From Mycteria americana (Eukaryota > Chordata > Aves > Ciconiiformes > Ciconiidae), in the NCBI RefSeq assembly GCF_035582795.1, contig NC_134365.1, positions 127,759,577-127,823,576 of the forward strand: a stretch of 64,000 nt of DNA, read 5' to 3'. The position numbers and the translations under genes are program-made. The notes under the pieces were generated by a model, which was not told where the DNA came from, ran no database searches, and worked only from the letters and a program-made list of their open reading frames with translations. Below, one piece after another: positions 1 to 11,500 of the stretch (within the stretch, counting starts at the first letter, position 1; each line of letters begins with the position of its first letter).

Positions 1-3000
1 GTTGCCATAAACATACCCGGCTTCTTAAAGCTCGGGATCCCCTTCTTGTAAGCCCCTCTTTTCCTGTTGGGGATGTGCTTTAATCTCCGGGCTGAGCACA
101 GGGAGCTCAGGCAGCGAGGCTGTATACACCACTCCCATCGATGCCTGCCACCATGCTGAGGAGAAAAATAAGAGAATCTCACCAGACCCTGCTCATGTCA
201 TGAAAACGCATAGGCAAGAAGACGGGGCACGTGGAAAAGCACCTCATCTCAGCACAGACGTCCCCCTCGTTACGGCAGGTTTCCTTCCACAGGGGTACCA
301 GCTGCCTTGTCGGTCCGTGGGGTGGGGCAATATTTCTGGCATTAACAGCCCAACTGTGGCTGTGTGAGCAGGCCTGGCCCACTGCAGTGGCAGTTTCCCC
401 CGTGGGACTCCGGGTATGACTGCAGTGAGTGGGAGCCAGCGCCTTCACACTCGAGTGTATCGATCTAGTCCCGCAGGAGCGGAGAAGCACGGGAGCAAAA
501 CCAACGGGCTGCCCCCAGCCATGGTCTTGCTTACGCTTTGGAGCGAGTTTTCCCTCATCCCAGCTCGCTCCCTGCAGGGCCTGACCCAGCGCGCAGCAGC
601 CCGGTCTCGGCGCCTGCCCCGGGGGCGTTCAGGCAGTCGACCCTCGTGCACCACAAACCCCCCCGAGGTTTGGGACCTGCTCTCTCCCAGGTGCAGGGAT
701 GGGACCAGCACCTCATATGGCCCACGCAGCTCGCTCTCCCTTGATGGGCAGCCTGTCGCCGTCTTCTCTCTCTGGAAAGGATGCCTGATCAAGAGCCTTG
801 CTTTAAGTCTGGTTTCCAGGAAAAAAATGCCCACACGATTTTGCTCTGTGCATGCATGGATGCCTGGATCTCCCTTACCAAGTTTTGAATCCGTCAGCCC
901 ACTTCACCCAGGTTTGACAAAGGAATTGGTATTTCCGAGGGCACTTACCTGCTAGGCTAAGCAACCCTGGAGGTGGCACACGCTGGGGTACCCGGTGGAG
1001 CGTGCCGCATACCCCACGTGCACGTTTCCCTCCTCCGGAAACCAGAGCCTGGGGCTGGAGGGGACAGGGGCACTGACATTTGGCTGTGTTTTGCCCCTGC
1101 ATGGGATGAGAATAAGGCCACGGGACCCGGGAACGCAGAGGCTCACGGGGTTTTGCCGCGCAGACGCAGCCAGCGATACCCAGCTTCTGCAGGTTTTGTG
1201 GGAACAGGCAGCTGGCTATTCGCGCTCTCCCCGGGGTGAAGACTGAAGCACGAGGTCATGCTGTCGGCAGGGAACCCACACGCCAGAGAAAACACGATGG
1301 AGAGAGACATCATAGTGCCCCAGCTTCAAGAAGAGCTTCAGCTGAAGCTTTCATTTCCTTAGACGTCAGAGTCCATCAACACCGAGACAGATCTGTAGCA
1401 GCGCCTCCGGTCATTAGCCCTTTTACTTGCTACTCCTCATCTTCCCTCCCCAGTCCCCCAACATGCTCTACCAGCCCGCTCCACTTCTGCGTTATAAAGC
1501 TTAAGAGGAAAGTGAGGCCACATCTAATCTGCATAAAATCATACATTTTATAGTTTGTAATTATGTTCTCCCCTGCAAATCTTCACATGTGCCACAGGCT
1601 TTTCTCAAGGCCTCAGCTCCACAGCCAGGGCTCTCATATTCCCTAGGATGGAAATCTGAAATCACAAAATGATCTCATGCATTTTTCTTTGCTCTGGTTT
1701 CAATCTCCCTTCCCTTTTCCAGCATATTTCCTACGTATAAAGCATGCTTCCCTGTGTTCATTTTCAACACTCTTTCTTCTCTATTTCCATTTTAGCATAT
1801 TCCTTCTCCTTGCTCTTTCTTTTCGCCTGCCTTTTGACTACAAGCCCTCCTTTCCTCCTTCTGTCCTATTTCAAAATCTCCCTATGAGCCAAGCCTACTA
1901 TCTCTGAAGAGTAATGCTGTCAGCTTTAATAGGACCTGGCTTAACTCCCACGGCTTTCATCTTCCCATCTTTTTTTTTTTTTTGCTGCATCCTCTGTTTG
2001 TCCTGCCCATCCCAGTTCCTGTCTCCATCTCCTTCTTCTCTGCAACTTGCTTGAACTTTTCTTTCCATTGCTCACCTCACACCCTTCTGCTCCAGCCCCT
2101 CCTCGTGTCTTTCCTGCTGTTTTCCGTCTATCCATCTCAAGGCAAACAATCTGCCTAATCTCTCATCTAGCCAGCCTCCGAGCTTGCCAGTCCACACCCA
2201 CCACTGTTGTATGTGAGTACCTACTATATATTAAGATTAGGATCTCTCTTGTTCCCTCCCCCTTCCTTTCCAAACGATGTCGAAAAGGCTGCTGTGTGGG
2301 TTTTTTTTCAGTAGTTCTGCCTCTTCCCTCCATGCCCCTCCCTATGTCTCCTGGAGAAACAGAGAGCCAGAGATGTGGGTTACAGAAAACTGTAGTTAGC
2401 ACTTACCCTGTTAAGTACAAGAGCTTTACTGTCTCTCTCTCTCTCCCCCAAAAGAGGATGTAATGCCATCCAAGCCAATGGAAAGACTGAGATTAAACTC
2501 CCCAGGAGCAGGAACAGACCCCTGGGAGAACAGAGATTGACAGGGGATGTGTGAAAAAAAGAAATGGATGCGAGAGAGGACTGTAGAAGACAGGGGAATA
2601 AAAGGGGACATTAGGGGAGCCCATGTTACCTGACACACGATCTTCTCCCTTGTAATCAGGATCTCCCTTGAAATCTGTATTTCACTAAAACAAATCGGCA
2701 CTCCTTGGGGGGTTATTCTAGGAGGCTGACCTAGACAGTAGGGTAAAGGAGGATCCACCCATCATGATCTCAGCTATTTCTTTCTCATAGTTCATAAGAA
2801 GGTCATTTTTCCATGGCCACTGCTTCTCCCAAACATCTATGCTATTCTGGGAAATAAAGCAGAAATGGGCAACTTTGTGCTTCACCCAGACTGGATCACA
2901 GGAGAGGTACAAGCAGGTCTGGAAGGGATTCAGTAGCCCTGACAATAGCGAAGAGGAGTGGATTCTGCTCCTCTCTCTCCCCAAAACCACGAGGAAAAGA

Positions 3001-3310
3001 CAAAGAGAGACCGTCACTGGAGTCCCTAGTCTTTCCGTGGGGCCAGGAGGGAAAGGAAACAACAGAAATCAACAAGAAGGCTGGAAAGATACAAAAGCCT
3101 CCTATCCTCTTCCTAGATGTGAGAGAGAAGAGGAGATGGGAGACCTCTTCTAGGTCTCGCTGTGGGCTGTGAAGGATCCGTCTGGGAAAAGCAGTAACAT
3201 TTCGGGTAGGGTGCTGGGCGCGACACGGGGAGTAAAGGACTGAACATAGCCCTGTGGCCCAGGGGTTTCTTCAGTTCCACTGTGGAAGATGGACAAAGGT
3301 GGAGGAAACC
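1..3310. other. Intergenic, no gene recognised
   Basis: I see no coding exon here. The reading frames present are short, overlap on both strands and match no family I know. From about 1670 to 2120 the plus strand is strongly pyrimidine-biased (runs of T and C with a T-run near 1970-1983). The rest is unremarkable mixed-composition DNA downstream of MID1IP1. Confidence 0.6.
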
Positions 3311-3370
3311 TACATATGTGTAGGGAAAACTACATACGTGTAGGGAAACCTACATACGTGTACCCCTACA
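3308..3370. repeat. Short tandem repeat, about 21-bp unit, three imperfect copies
   Basis: The unit contains CTACATACGTGTAGGGAAAC and occurs three times with small changes (CATATG or CATACG in the core, the last copy degenerate). It abuts the 5' truncation point of the CR1 fragment that follows. Each unit has a near-palindromic TACATACGTGTA core. It is seen directly; function unknown. Confidence 0.75.
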
Positions 3371-3375
3371 TATCT

Positions 3376-3728
3376 GAGGGGAGACCTTATCGCTCTCTAC
3401 ATCTACCTGAAAGGAGGTTGTAGAGAGGTGGGGGTCGGTCTCTTCTCCCAGGTAACAAGTGATAAGACGAGAGGAAATGGCCTCAAGTTGCGCCAGGGGA
3501 CGTTTAGACTGGATATTAGGAAATTTTACTTCACTGAAAGGGTTGTCAAGCATTGGAACAGGCTGCCCAGGGAAGTGGTTGAGTCGCCATCCCTGGAGGT
3601 ATTTAAAAGACGTTTGGATGAGGTACTTAGGGGCATGGTATAGTGGTGGTCTTGGTAGTGTTAGGTTTACGGTTGGACTCGATGATCTTAAAGGTCTTTT
3701 CCAACCTATACGATTCTGCGATTCTGTG
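3376..3728 (+). mobile_element. CR1 LINE, 5'-truncated 3' end
   Basis: This is a chicken-repeat-1 type non-LTR retrotransposon copy in plus orientation, cut off at its 5' end as is usual for the family. The segment 3428-3643 still reads as the C-terminal tail of the CR1 ORF2 (reverse transcriptase/endonuclease) protein, with the recognisable stretches [19 protein letters not shown] and [20 protein letters not shown], then a stop. The 3' end carries the CR1 untranslated segment (GGTTGGACTCGATGATCTT) and finishes with two octamers, ATTCTGCG and ATTCTGTG, the terminus typical of CR1. Open reading through the remnant suggests a fairly young insertion, but with no upstream ORF2 it cannot be active. 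Confidence 0.95.
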
Positions 3729-3855
3729 TTTTAGAGAGCATGTTTCCAGCCCTGGAAGCCTGGCTAGGCTGCTGCAGGTGAGCACTTCTCCAAAACACAG
3801 GGGCTAAATGCAAAAAATGCAGACAGGAAAACCACCCCAAGTTGCCAACCAGCTT

Positions 3856-3930
3856 CTTTAAGAAGGAAAAGGAAAGAGAGAAGAAGAAAGAGAATATGTA
3901 GAAGGAGAAAGAAGGAAAGAAGAACAGGGT
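3856..3930 (+). repeat. Homopurine-rich tract
   Basis: Roughly 75 bases are almost entirely A and G on the plus strand (AAGAAGG/GAAAGAAGG blocks) with a few interruptions. Simple low-complexity sequence; no coding function inferred. Confidence 0.7.
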
Positions 3931-6092
3931 CATAGAAAATTTAATTCAAAATCTCTTAATTCACCAAAATTCAAATCGGCTATGTTCTGCTAAATAAATT
4001 GTGCTAGTAAGTTAGAACTGCCTTGATTTGCCTTATCTAGCCACCACAGTTCTTTTCTTTAAGTGCATCAGCAGTACATTATGTGTATTTGCCATGATGT
4101 TCTTGCAACCAGAATTACACTTCTGCAGGTTTCAGTTCTCCTCCTTTCCTACAGCAGGAGTCGAGATGGAAATAATGAACAACTCTACTCATACGCTACT
4201 CACCATTCCCCCTCTCTTGATTACTCAAACTTTCTACTCCAGGCAGTGTAGTTAGCAGCTCTTTCTGCCGTGTTGAGGCTTTGCAGCAGGTACAACATGA
4301 CACCAGCTGTGTCTCCTAATCTCAGTCCATAATGCTGAATTAATATAGTGTGGTTTTCCACAGACTTCCATAAATTCAGAGAAATATCTGCAGGAAGGAA
4401 AAGACCATTATTCTATGTCCATTCAGATGAATTACAACCCCAAAATAATAGCTGGAAACTTGTTTGCAAAAATCAGTAGACTTCAAAACCAGCAGTGTGT
4501 AGTTCGGGGAGAAAGATAATCATGTTGATGTGCACAAGAAGGAAAAGGATTGCAGTATAAATAATGCAAGAGGGAAGGAAGAAGGGACAGACAAAAAGAA
4601 CATATTATTGGTAAAAATCAATAACAATCATCATACAGTTTTTATGAGAACCTATCCTTCTTGAATAGGTGAATGCACAGGAGCGTACCTCAGTAGCCCA
4701 AAAATCAGAATGTTAAAGAGAAGTAAAGCAGATCATGTTTTTACCACTTGTCAAATAAAATGCAACATATTTCTGAGTAACTAGGGCAGTATGTCTGCTG
4801 GCAAAGTAGCCGTGTATAATACTGTCATCTGTATATTGGGGGAACTCGGATCTGCCAATTCAGAGAAAGCATGGCTTCCTAGAAATTAGTAATTCCATCT
4901 CAGTAGTAATGAAAAGACTTTTTTCTCTTTCCTGAAACAACGTCTCCCCTTTTTGGGTCAATTTCTTGGGGATCTCCACACATCAGACTTCAACCTGAAG
5001 AGCTCGTGCCTAACAGTTCTGGAGACCGGCTGCATCAGAGAGCACAGTTTAGGAGGCATCCTCAGAAAAGCCCTTATCTGATAAATGCCTCAAGTGGCAC
5101 AGCGAATAGCTTTTCCCCAGTGCCCACAAGCTGCCTTTCCCTGCTGCAGGGCGCTGAAGGGACCCCAGCAGACGTGACAGATCACGCACCGTGTTCTCGG
5201 TGCACCTCGGGGTGCTCTTCTTTCCCTCCGTAAGAGCATCTTGATTTCCTAGTGGAAACTGAAGGATACTTACGTATCTTCATATATCCTTGCCACTCAC
5301 AAATAATAGAAAAGAACTTTAGAATGCATCTGTGTTTCCTCTGCAGAGAAAACTGAGAGGACTGAGGTCAAAGACAACTCACCTACATTAGCCAACATGT
5401 GGCATCTATACTTAGCTTTGCTCCACATTCTTTGGTATTCTCTCTCCTAACCACTTACGTTTGCCACCTTGAGGCTGGAGCAAAGGTGGCCCGCTCTCGT
5501 TCCTTTAAAAACAATTTAGAAAAGGGAAACAAAGAAAAGTGAAGACATTGCTCTACAACAGAAAGGATGACTTGGGAGTAGATGCTCAGACAGCATGAGT
5601 CACGCTGCTTTTCTAGGAAGGGGCTCTTACCATGCACTGAAGATGGACCACATTGCCTTTTTTTTAACTCAAAATACCGCCACGTAAATCACGTGCTGAC
5701 CCAGCACATGACATTCAGGGTAACTGAATGGAAAGAAGACGGTGTATAGTTTAGCCAAGAGACTGAACGATCAAGCATCAAAGGTAGTCACATTGTGTTC
5801 CCTACAATATGCTCTGACAGTCCACAGACAGCTGGTTGGTCATATGGTGCCAGTCTCTCTTCCCTGCTTCTAGCTGCTACACGATATTAAAAGGAGCAGG
5901 AAGGAAGGGAAATCCCTTCTTAAAATCGTGTATACAAACAATTGTTGCATCAATGCAGATGGAAGGGGATCCTGTCCAAAACACACAGTCGAAAGCAGAA
6001 AGTGCTTCAGAGTCTGACAACCAGTCTCTACCTAGCCTAGCTTTTGCGGAGAAAGCCGTTGCACCTGGAGATGTCCTCTGGCCACCGAGTCA

Positions 6093-6114
6093 GAGGAGGA
6101 GGAGGAGGAGGAGA
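6093..6114 (+). repeat. (GAG)n microsatellite
   Basis: A short GAG/AGG trinucleotide run with one or two imperfect units. Seen directly. Confidence 0.8.
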
Positions 6115-6176
6115 GAGCCGGCGTGGTAGCCCCTGAAGCCCAGACCTCGCCGCAGAGGGCAGGCTCCCACCGCCGT

Positions 6177-6206
6177 CAACATCATCAACATCAACAACAT
6201 CAACAT
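6177..6206 (+). repeat. CAACAT/CATCAA short tandem repeat
   Basis: About five imperfect copies of a CAACAT(CAT) unit. On the minus strand it reads as a GATGTT repeat. Seen directly. Confidence 0.75.
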
Positions 6207-7572
6207 CCTCACGCTGCGTGACCGCTTGGTTCAGCCCACGGGTCAGGGCCCTCAGCCATGTTTCTGATGGAAACTCTTCCCCAGCATTTTCTGGGGAAGT
6301 CATTACGTACACGTAGACCAAAAGGGCACTGCGGACATCAAGGCATCTTCCTCACCCTACGTGCTGACCCCACGTCAGATGAGGGCCTGGTGAACAACAT
6401 CCTCCCCTGCCTCCCACTTTCCGTATGAAGGAAAGCTGGGCAGGAAGGCTGGCCAGGGTCACGTAGCCCTCCACAGCAGCTCCCTGGCCTGTGCAACAGC
6501 TCCGGGGGACTGCCAGGCACATCAGGGCTCGCAACATCCATCTAGGCACTGCTCCAGGTCTGAGATCTGGTAAAGGATGCAAAGGCAGAATAAAAACATT
6601 TAATTTCAAAATATAAAGCTTTTTGCGCCATTCTCTTCATCCACCAAGCCACGACAGTGCAAAGGAACATGGTTATCTGTGCTTTCACGCCAAAGGTCCC
6701 AGCTCTCTAAAATGTTGTTTACAGCCTGACAAAGCACCTTATTCTTGCAAGCCCTGAACTGCTCGGCATCTCTTTCAGAAAGAGTTCATGTACTAGGCAA
6801 GGCTGACTTCGGGACCTGGGGGAGATAAATCGGGCTGGAAGAGCACTGTGGATTAGCACCCTTGTTCCCCACTATAGCAGCTTCCTTCCTGCTCTCCCTC
6901 CCCATGAAGGCAGCATCCCCTGGCAAAATCAAGAGGTAGTCCCTCCTCCTCTTTCCTGATGGTACAGGCTCCTGCCTGCACCCTCCTGTGTCTTCCAGGT
7001 GGCTGCTCTAAGAGTAGGGAGGGAAAAGAGGAGGAGGGGTGGAGCAGGGCATGGCAAGACTCCAGTGCCACCGGGAGGGGATGAGAGGGAGGCTGGCTGG
7101 GAGAGCCATCGCCATGCAGTGCTGCCTACCCAGCAGAGAGAATTGGGCAAAATTTGCTGGGAGAGGCTGCCTCCCTCGGCTCTCCACCCGTGCTGGTTGC
7201 AGGAGCAGCAACAGAAACCTTTGCCTTACACAGTGATGTGGAAGCAAGAGAAGAAGCCTGGTTGTTCTTGTAGCACAGCCAGATCCTACCCCCTGCAGAA
7301 GGCCAGCTGAGCCAGAGGAGAGAACCGTGCCGAAATCTGCGCTCCTCTAAATCACAGCCCCCAAGAGAAATGGTTTCAGCCTTGTCAGTGGTTTTGGAGC
7401 ACGTCTGCTGAAAAGGGCTCCCCACAAAATACCCTGCCTTTTTACCCAGTAGCAGCTTTGAGGGCTAGCAGAGACCTTATTTTCAATCCTCCGAGTGGCT
7501 TCAGGTTCACCTCTCGAGGTTCCTTGAAGAGTGGTTCCAGTCCCTTCAGGAGCAACCTGCTCTCCTGTCTCT

Positions 7573-7628
7573 CAGCCTTATTTTGCATGGCATATAAAAT
7601 AAGGTGGCAGCCTTATTTTGCATGGCAT
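7573..7628 (+). repeat. 21-bp exact direct repeat with hairpin
   Basis: An identical 21-base segment starting CAGCCTTATTTTGC occurs at 7573-7593 and again at 7608-7628. Between them, AAAATAAGG is the reverse complement of the CCTTATTTT inside the first copy, so the block can also fold as a 9-bp stem. Origin unknown; it may be a local duplication. Confidence 0.85.
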
Positions 7629-7916
7629 CCTTTAATTAGAGAGCAAGAGAGACCTTGTGCTCAGGGCGCTCTCAGGGAGGGCAAGTCCCGGGCTCCCGTC
7701 CCTGCGTCAAGGCCTGGGACTCGGCGTGCATCGGTGCCTGCACACAAGATGAACCAAGCGTTCCTGTTGCTCTTTCCTCTTTTCCTCCCACGCATTCCAT
7801 AAATATTAAAGCCTTCCCTATCAAGCAAAATTTCTATCATAGTGTACTTGGCATCACTGTCCCATAACACCTTCTAGGTACTCTCCAGGAAGCTGGGACA
7901 CAGCACTTGACACTGG

Positions 7917-7921
7917 CCTCC
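7917..7921 (+). repeat. Left target-site duplication of the solo LTR (CCTCC)
   Basis: The five bases CCTCC directly before the LTR are repeated exactly after it at 8496-8500, the footprint of retroviral integration. Confidence 0.85.
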
Positions 7922-8495
7922 TGTCGTGGTTTAACCCTGGTGGGCAGCTCAGCCCCACACAGCCGCTCGCTCGCTCCCCCCCGGTGGGATGGGGGAGAGA
8001 ATCGGAAGGGTAAAAGTGAGAAAACTCCTGGGTAGAGACAAAGACAGTTCAATAGGGAAAGCGAAAGCCGTGCACACAAGCACAGCAAAACAAGGATTCA
8101 TTCACCACTTCCCATGGGCAGGCAGGTGTTCAGCCATCTCCAGGAAAGCAGGGCTCCATCACACGGAACGGTGACTAGGGAAGACAAACGCCATCACTCC
8201 GAACGTCCCCCCTTCCTTCCTCTTCCCCAGCTTTCTTTACCGAGCATGACACCATATGGTATGGAATAGCCCTTTGGCCAGTTTGGATCAAGTATCCTGG
8301 CTGTGCCCCCTCCCAGCTTCTTGTGCACCTGGCAGAGCAGGGGAAGCTGAAAAGTCCTTGACTTGTGCAAACATTACTTAGCAACAACTAAAACACCCCT
8401 GTGTTATCAACGCTGTTTTCAGCACAAATCCAAAACATAGCCCCATACTAGCTACTGTAAAGAAAATTAACTCTATCCCAGCCAAATCCAGCACA
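7922..8495 (-). mobile_element. Solitary LTR of an endogenous retrovirus (ERVL-like, neoavian type)
   Basis: A 574-bp element begins TG (TGTCGTGGTTTAACCC) and ends CA (CCAAATCCAGCACA), and is flanked by the identical pentamer CCTCC on both sides, so both boundaries are exact. I recognise it as an LTR dispersed in many non-galliform bird genomes; a 5-bp duplication fits ERVL-type or gammaretrovirus-like integration. No gag, pol or env sequence lies beside it, so it is a solo LTR left by recombination between two LTRs. I infer sense on the minus strand, because there the element starts TGTGCTGG and carries a degenerate TATA-like segment after an ATGACGTCA-related sequence. The subfamily name is not certain. 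Confidence 0.88.
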
Positions 8496-8500
8496 CCTCC
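8496..8500 (+). repeat. Right target-site duplication of the solo LTR (CCTCC)
   Basis: Exact copy of the pentamer at 7917-7921, defining the right edge of the insertion. Confidence 0.85.
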
Positions 8501-11500
8501 CCTCGCTGGGAAGCCGTCCGGCAGCTGCGGCAGGGCAGCAGCATCGCTGTCGGCCGTGCTCCAAAGGAGCCGAGTACCTCGCTCTTAAAGACCATGCGGA
8601 AGCATGGGGATCGCATCGGGATCGCAGCCTCAGCAGCCGCCGGTTTCAGTGATACTCAAACTCGTCAGCATACAAATCTCTTTGGAAGATGGGACTCAGA
8701 TAACACTTTCAGAACCTGCTTAATCCAATCTACGTGAAAGTGGCTGCCAACGGGGGAGGTCCCACTCTGCCGCCTGGCAGCGTGTTCCCAACCCTTCCTC
8801 CACGCTGGCATCGCGGCTAATGCGGCTACACCTTCTGCTGAATGAGGGAATTAGTACAGCTGAAAGCTTTTTTCCTCTGCTAAATTTCAGCTGGATCAGC
8901 TCCCTGGTCTGGTAACTCCAGCGCTGCGTGAGTGCTGATGCCAGCACAACGGAAATGGAGAGTTTGCGGGGCCAGACGTGGGGCCGGGGGACAGGACGGG
9001 ACCAGCCCTCTCGGCGCTGTATAGGCTTAAGCCAGTCAAGGAATAGCCACCTCTGGGTCTTAAAACACGTAGCCCTTTGAAAACATTGTGTGTGTTCTTA
9101 GCTTGGTCTTAAAAATAAGACTTGCATGCCTACATTCACCTAGATGAGGAATTATTTTAGTCTTTGCTAAATATTGTTCTAACAATATCAGTGAAAGCTG
9201 AAAGAAACCCACCGCCCGTTTCACTAAAACCAGACTTCTCAACTTCTTTAAATGAGGCATTTTTGCATTACACTGAACTTGAATACAAAAGCCAGCATCA
9301 TAAATGCAAAGGCCATGATCTGCCAGCTCCCTTGCTTTTCCTTGTCACCATACAGGCTCACTACAGGGTGTATTTTCCTCTCAGTGTGTGTGTGACGCTG
9401 CAATTAATACTAATGGCAATTATTAGGGCACATCAGAAGACGAGCACAGCACACATTAGCAACAGAAACCAGCTTTCTGCATTGTTGGCTCTGCCTTCAG
9501 CACAGCTCCTTAGGCACTCAGGTATTTCTCAAAGTATGGATTGGGGATCAGCCATCACTATTAAAACATTTTCAAAAAAGCAGTCCCTCCACATGAAAAA
9601 TAACAGGTTAATAAAAGAAGCCAGGTTTAATTACATGATTCAAACAAGGAAATATCATGAAATCACCTAATATGCTGTTATTACCAATTATAGTTCAGTT
9701 CAAAACGGAGACCTGTCTGGGTGACGAGATGAGATTGGTTTACTAGGAATTTCAGGGAGGAAAACCTCAGAGAGGTGGGAAAGGGGATTGGGAAATACAC
9801 AGGGACAAGTCCCTAGGAGAAATGGCCTTCAAGGAATGAGGAAAGAGTATGTGAGGAGAAGGGGATGGACGGCACATGTGGGAAAGCAAGAAGCAAGGCA
9901 GGTGGCTTGAGCCATCTTGAGTACTACCCACTGGTGGATACTTAGATAAAAAAAAACCCGTGTGAAGTCGATAGACGTTTGGCTCAAAGAAAGGCTGTGG
10001 CACTTTCCCCGTGTGGGCTGTTCACAGCTGCAGGAGCAGGCTCCTCTGCGGTTAGCAAGCTTGATAACTATATTGAGTTGGTGGCTTTGCCGGCTTCTAG
10101 CTTCAGTGCTTTAAATGGGCAAGTTTGTAACTAGCCCTGCAAAAATGCCAAATACCAGTGTACCTGTCAGTGTACTCCAACTAGTGCATGTCTGCCCAGC
10201 TCTTCAGTTAGCGGCATACAATCAGGCTCAAGGAGTACGTGCCATGAGAAGTACATGCATTCCCATTTCGAAATGGTCTGATAATAAGGATGAAAGGCGA
10301 ACTAACTTGGTCCAGAGCGCAGGAAGTTCTGTAGGTTGCTTATCCTGCCTGAAAACTGAAGAAAACCAGATTTCATTTCCGGACTTGCAGGGGACGACGC
10401 TCATTCCCCTCTTTGTGATGACAAGCCTGGGGAAGCCTTTTCAAATGTGAGTAAGATGAAATACAGTATCTCAGAAGCACAGATATTAAAACTTGAAAAA
10501 ATGCTTTTGTTGAGGTACATCTAATTGAGACCTTGTGTCTCCTCGGATCTGCATTTAGACCGTCTACCTGCAAAAGAGACAGGGGGAGCAGAATGCTACA
10601 CTGAAATATTTGAGAACTAAAACTAATTCTCTGCATTAAAAAAAAAACACTCTCAGATTCCAGTAAAATCTCCTCCGAGTGTGGTATAAGTGAAACCAGC
10701 TGACTGCTCAGGCTTCCTACAGACCCATAAAAAAAGCAGGAAGGGTATAGTCTATCTAACATATCTAATCTCTGCATTGAAACAGCCTCCATCCATGCTT
10801 GTTGGCAGATGAGTGCTGACTCGGCAAGTCTTTAATCTGTCAACTCCCAGGTGTTTTGATAAACCACGAAAGCTGTCAACTTGGACCTCAAATAAATCTT
10901 TTCTGCCCCGAGTGTGGTGGAAAGCCTTTGTGTACGGACACCAGCCCTCCCGCTCGGGAGGGGTGAAAGCATGCTCCATCATTTCCCTTTCTTGGCTCCC
11001 AGGGAGAAAAACCACATCGGTTATGGGATGCAAATCCTCCCCATTGCCTTTCTCCCTCCCCACCACAGCACGATCTGGAGGAAATCTCTGCAGGAAAGCT
11101 TCACCCTGCATCCCTCTCCCCGCTCCAGCACGTATGCCAGTGACTAAACAGCAATGCCACAGCGAGGGGGTTGCCACGCTGCTGCGCCGTACTCTGAATC
11201 ACGGCTTTAGGCGCTCTGCCTGTCTTCTCAGTTCAAACACAGATGAAAAGGGAGATGCACTTAAAAAGGCTCAGCTAGTCTTAAGTGGTGTGTCTGTGCC
11301 TGTGGGACATCAACCCTGTTGTTTGTAACCCGAAGTTGCTACGGTAAAACAGGCCAGAACAAAAAGAAAGAATTATATTAGACTCAGATGTATGTAGATA
11401 AACGTGATAACAAGATACAACCCTTTAATTGATACTGTGACAAACCTTACAAACATCACGAGGCAAGCTCATTTACTGTTTTGTGATTTAATACAGAGGC

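Larger units (their letters stand above)
3735..7570. other. Intergenic, no gene recognised
   Basis: It holds a purine-rich tract at about 3856-3930, a (GAG)n-like tract at 6093-6114, and a CAACAT-type short tandem repeat at 6177-6206. No exon-like sequence, RNA gene or known dispersed repeat is recognised elsewhere in this stretch. Confidence 0.55.

Noticed and set aside
7922-8495. A complete endogenous provirus
   Set aside because: Only one LTR is present, with its target duplication directly on both sides; no internal retroviral coding sequence adjoins it.
9164-9670. A 168-codon frame as a gene
   Set aside because: No recognisable domain, AT-rich composition like its surroundings, no splice or promoter context.
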